Shown here piece by piece: positions 11,143-13,217 of a DNA stretch of 13,217 nucleotides. The stretch's first letter is position 1. Every line of letters begins with the position of its first letter. Both the position numbers and the translations under genes were made by a program. Location: contig JACPEZ010000002.1 in the NCBI GenBank assembly GCA_016183225.1, forward strand, positions 1 to 13,217, in the 5' to 3' direction. Source of the DNA: Candidatus Daviesbacteria bacterium. Its GTDB lineage: Bacteria; Patescibacteriota; Microgenomatia; Daviesbacterales; UBA10151. The notes beneath the pieces are model-generated. The model made no database searches and was not told where the DNA came from. It saw only the letters and a list, made by a program, of their open reading frames with translations.

Positions 11143-11309
11143 GAACTTTGTTTTGAATGTTGCGGGGTTTATTGAAGATTAATTTTAAATCCAATTATCT
11201 TTTTGATAATACTCAGCATTTCCCCTATAATAATTTCCAACACAGTTTACCAAGGCCTGCCACGCTCAACTAGCGATACTGGTGAACACTGCAACCGTAT
11301 AAGCCAGCA

Positions 11310-12338
11310 CTACTTCAAGGCGGAAGAAGAATCATCTTGCTTGACTGGCCTAAAATGATAATCTTTGAGTGATAATCCTTCTTCTGAAACACCTCTCATA
11401 TGTTGAGGAAACCAATAAAGCCCGTGATGTCTACCAAATAATCCGCTCTCCGTATAATCGGCAAAATGTCCTCTTACAATATGTAAGGCTCTTTTTAATC
11501 CAAGATTTTTAACCTGTCCTTGAGTCTCAATAATCTTCTTCATAGGTTCTATATGGAGAGTATGAAAACTTACCAGTGAGTTCCCATGTCTTTTTTGAAA
11601 TGTTCGCGACAATCTAGGAACCGGAGGATTTTGTTCGACCGTAACCCCCTTACAGTGCAAAAAACTCAATGCTAAAAGTGTAGGAAAAAAATATGGCGTT
11701 GAGAGAAAAAATAATTTAGATGTCTCTTCCTTATCAATTTCTGATTGTCTATCCGGGTAGTAATCCAAATAATCCTCATACAAGAGACCTGCTGCCCAGC
11801 GTCCCTCGTGTTCTATAAAAAGTTCTCCGTTATTCTTAACAGCAAACGCATATGTTAAGAATGCCTCTGGTTTTTGCCATTTTCGCCATTCCAAGAATAA
11901 TGCATTAGTGACCAACCACCTGGCGTTATCTCTTAGTTCTTTCGCAACCCTATCTTCTCCTCTCAACTCCGGAAAATTTGGATCTGAACGAACTATTGCT
12001 TTGCTTAGAACACCTACGGCATAAGCGGGGTCACCACCAGAGGCACGGACAAAAGCAGGGTGTCTGGGTACCCTAAATTCCATAAAGCAGGCTTCAAATG
12101 GAGGAGCTGCATTGGGAAAATCTGTTATTCTCCAAGTTCTTATATCATCTTCCCCTAGATAAGAATAGTAATATTCTGCAACATTTTGGATGTCAAATAC
12201 TTGAGCCCTTCTTAAAAGTCCCATTAGCTCTTGTGACTCTATCCTAGCACGCTCTCTATTTCTATGCGGCGGAAATTCGAATCCACCAGCAAGTAAACGA
12301 TCATACATGCGACTCCCTACGGGATTTTCTACTCTCAT
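11310..12338 (-). CDS. Conserved protein of unknown function with RGHF / LFGRxxGLYW motifs
   Basis: It is a large soluble protein (342 residues from this start). The C-terminal part has a distinctive conserved-looking block: FHTLHIEP, then ALHIVRGHFADY, then LFGRHHGLYWFPQHMRG. I recall similar blocks in uncharacterised proteins of many bacteria and phage-like regions, with no known activity. The His/Arg/Trp-rich motif could be a nucleic-acid-binding or catalytic centre (inference). The start is taken at the second ATG (12338), which lies eight bases after the -10 box; the ATG at 12344 would add two residues. It diverges from the 12444 gene, and faces the C39-like gene across a 167-base gap with no evident feature. 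Confidence 0.7.
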   Translation of the reverse strand: MRVENPVGSRMYDRLLAGGFEFPPHRNRERARIESQELMGLLRRAQVFDIQNVAEYYYSYLGEDDIRTWRITDFPNAAPPFEACFMEFRVPRHPAFVRASGGDPAYAVGVLSKAIVRSDPNFPELRGEDRVAKELRDNARWLVTNALFLEWRKWQKPEAFLTYAFAVKNNGELFIEHEGRWAAGLLYEDYLDYYPDRQSEIDKEETSKLFFLSTPYFFPTLLALSFLHCKGVTVEQNPPVPRLSRTFQKRHGNSLVSFHTLHIEPMKKIIETQGQVKNLGLKRALHIVRGHFADYTESGLFGRHHGLYWFPQHMRGVSEEGLSLKDYHFRPVKQDDSSSALK

Positions 12339-12346
12339 AGCCATGA

Positions 12347-12375
12347 ATTATATCAATAAATCCCCTCTTAATCAA
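12347..12375 (-). promoter_or_regulatory. Promoter of the 11310-12338 gene, leaderless
   Basis: On the minus strand TTGATT (12375-12370), 17 bases and TATAAT (12352-12347). Initiation would fall between the two possible ATGs, favouring the second. A G-rich AAGAGGGG lies in the spacer, too far upstream to be an SD. Confidence 0.6.
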
Positions 12376-12407
12376 ATTGCATACATTCTGCTGGAGTCTG
12401 CTCAAAC

Positions 12408-12437
12408 TTGACAAATAGTAACCGCATGATGTAAAAA
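12408..12437 (+). promoter_or_regulatory. Promoter of the 12444 gene, leaderless
   Basis: TTGACA (12408-12413), 18 bases, TAAAAA (12432-12437), then six bases to the ATG. No SD is present. It is divergent from the promoter at 12347-12375. Confidence 0.5.
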
Positions 12438-12443
12438 TCAACC

Positions 12444-12842
12444 ATGCATGAAAAACTTTCTCCTTATGATCATTTGAACGCGATATATGACCTTTTACCA
12501 GAACCTGCAGATCCAAAAAATGCTACAAGAAACAGAACCATAGCAGATAAAGCCGAATTATCCATTACTCAAATGGCGTCCACAGCCCAAAAAGCTTTTA
12601 TAGTGAGTTTAACAGGGATTTCCTTTTATGTATCGAAACAGGGTCTTGAGTGGATATCATTACCGGATGTTAAAGTTTCTTTACCTGCGAACTCCGAGTT
12701 ACAAATACATGTCCCTCCATTTTCCCGGTTTGGGAATGGTGAAGAGCGGGATGCTGCGGCTCAATCATTGGTAGAATGGGTAGTTTCCTGCATACAGACA
12801 AATCACCTCTCACCCTCTCCTCTGAAACTAAATCTAGCTTAA
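12444..12842 (+). CDS. Unknown soluble protein (132 aa)
   Basis: I do not recognise this protein. It has no signal peptide or membrane segment. The first 40 residues are polar and probably helical; the middle (about 50-95) alternates hydrophobic residues as in beta strands, and the end is helical with two short hydrophobic stretches. Codon use and the promoter directly before the ATG support a real gene. It diverges from the RGHF-motif gene, with 105 bases between the starts, and converges with the next gene with two bases between stops. Confidence 0.6.
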   Translation: MHEKLSPYDHLNAIYDLLPEPADPKNATRNRTIADKAELSITQMASTAQKAFIVSLTGISFYVSKQGLEWISLPDVKVSLPANSELQIHVPPFSRFGNGEERDAAAQSLVEWVVSCIQTNHLSPSPLKLNLA

Positions 12843-12844
12843 AT

Positions 12845-13217
12845 TTACTCCCCCGGGAAGCTGAATTGAGGCACCTGAATAGTTTGGCCGGGCTGGACAA
12901 TCACCAGCTGGTCAGACAGATGCTGGCGGGCAGGATCACTGGTATTAAGTTTGGCTAAAGCTTCAGACAGCATATCGGAAGTGAGCGGCCCCAGCAAAGC
13001 TCTTGATTCCCCACCGGTTAAATTCTGCAACAGCTCTGCCACTTTTGGATCAGATTTCTCCAGTCCTTGCAGATTTTCCGGCTGGGCAATCAGACAGCGA
13101 AGGTCTTTATACAACAGTTCTTTGTCCAGTTTACCCTCATCATTTAAGTACCTGGCCAGCCCGTTGACCTCGATCAAACCGCGGGTTAAACTGCCTCCGG
13201 GCGGGATGGTCCATTCT
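12845..13217 (-). CDS. C-terminal part of an unknown protein (start outside window)
   Basis: The minus-strand frame is open to the window edge, reading EWTIPPGGSLTRGLIEVNGL and onward, so a TTG at 13177 is not a needed start. About 123 residues are visible. They are mostly helical and acidic, with a closing segment VIVQPGQTIQVPQFSFPGE. The paired P-G-x-x-[IL] turns at both ends of the fragment look like segments of an exported or wall-associated protein, but no family is recognisable. Base composition is more GC-rich than the neighbouring 12444 gene. Confidence 0.65.
   Translation of the reverse strand, partial: EWTIPPGGSLTRGLIEVNGLARYLNDEGKLDKELLYKDLRCLIAQPENLQGLEKSDPKVAELLQNLTGGESRALLGPLTSDMLSEALAKLNTSDPARQHLSDQLVIVQPGQTIQVPQFSFPGE

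Noticed and set aside
10220..11309. tRNA-Trp as an integration site with a downstream att copy
   Set aside because: The only similar word after it (CTGCCACGC near 11265) matches too few bases to the tRNA 3' end, and no integrase gene is in the window.
11143..11309. Possible RNA gene or terminator between convergent genes
   Set aside because: I found no strong hairpin with T-run and no coding frame; it appears to be a plain spacer.
1..13217. CRISPR array or cas genes
   Set aside because: No regularly spaced direct repeats and no Cas-like protein are seen; the repeats present are palindromes with irregular spacing.

Overview
The window looks like a chromosomal segment of a Candidate Phyla Radiation (Patescibacteria) bacterium, most likely of the Microgenomates type. 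This is inferred from gene style and was not tested by phylogeny. Supporting signs are very compact gene packing, ribosomal proteins L28 and L33 with paired CxxC motifs, a GFAPII-type N-terminal anchor on a Pro/Thr-rich surface protein, and promoters placed so close to start codons that most first genes appear leaderless.

Layout. 1-2908: the C-terminal part of an O-antigen-ligase/Wzy-like membrane protein with TPR repeats, a small unknown gene, peptide deformylase (def), methionyl-tRNA formyltransferase (fmt) and an unknown gene, all rightward and overlapping or nearly so. 2905-3663: an AbrB-type antitoxin and a PIN (VapC-like) toxin behind a strong palindromic promoter/operator, followed by a remnant of a second fmt 3' end. 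3660-6577: leftward rpmB (L28) with a sigma-region-4-only protein, a rightward M50 site-2 protease, and a leftward RHH regulator-MFS transporter pair. 6590-7628: a probable 6S RNA, two tRNA-Thr genes with a repeat-interrupted tRNA fragment between them, and a small anchored protein whose ATG directly follows a tRNA CCA. 7625-8915: two leftward secreted or surface proteins. 8943-9313: rpmG (L33) behind a hairpin-rich leader, and a 35-residue membrane protein. 9341-10292: an IS200/IS605-type element, a small membrane gene broken by a MITE-like insertion, and tRNA-Trp. 10402-13217: a C39-like cysteine peptidase homologue, two unknown proteins and the C-terminal part of another unknown protein.

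How it works together. def and fmt form the N-formylmethionine cycle and overlap by four bases. rpmB and rpmG are ribosomal. The def, AbrB, rpmB, RHH, both secreted-protein, 12338 and 12444 starts all lie 6-9 bases after a good -10 box with no Shine-Dalgarno sequence, whereas the 827 gene, fmt and rpmG have clear SDs.

The most interesting layer is not a classical gene system but a population of short palindromic elements. They lie inside def (in frame), in the D-loop of a duplicated tRNA-Thr, before the 6S RNA, in the rpmG leader (where one supplies the SD) and inside a small membrane gene, where the insertion is bounded by a 5-bp direct repeat. With that insertion and the IS removed, a clean ancestral two-gene operon can be read.
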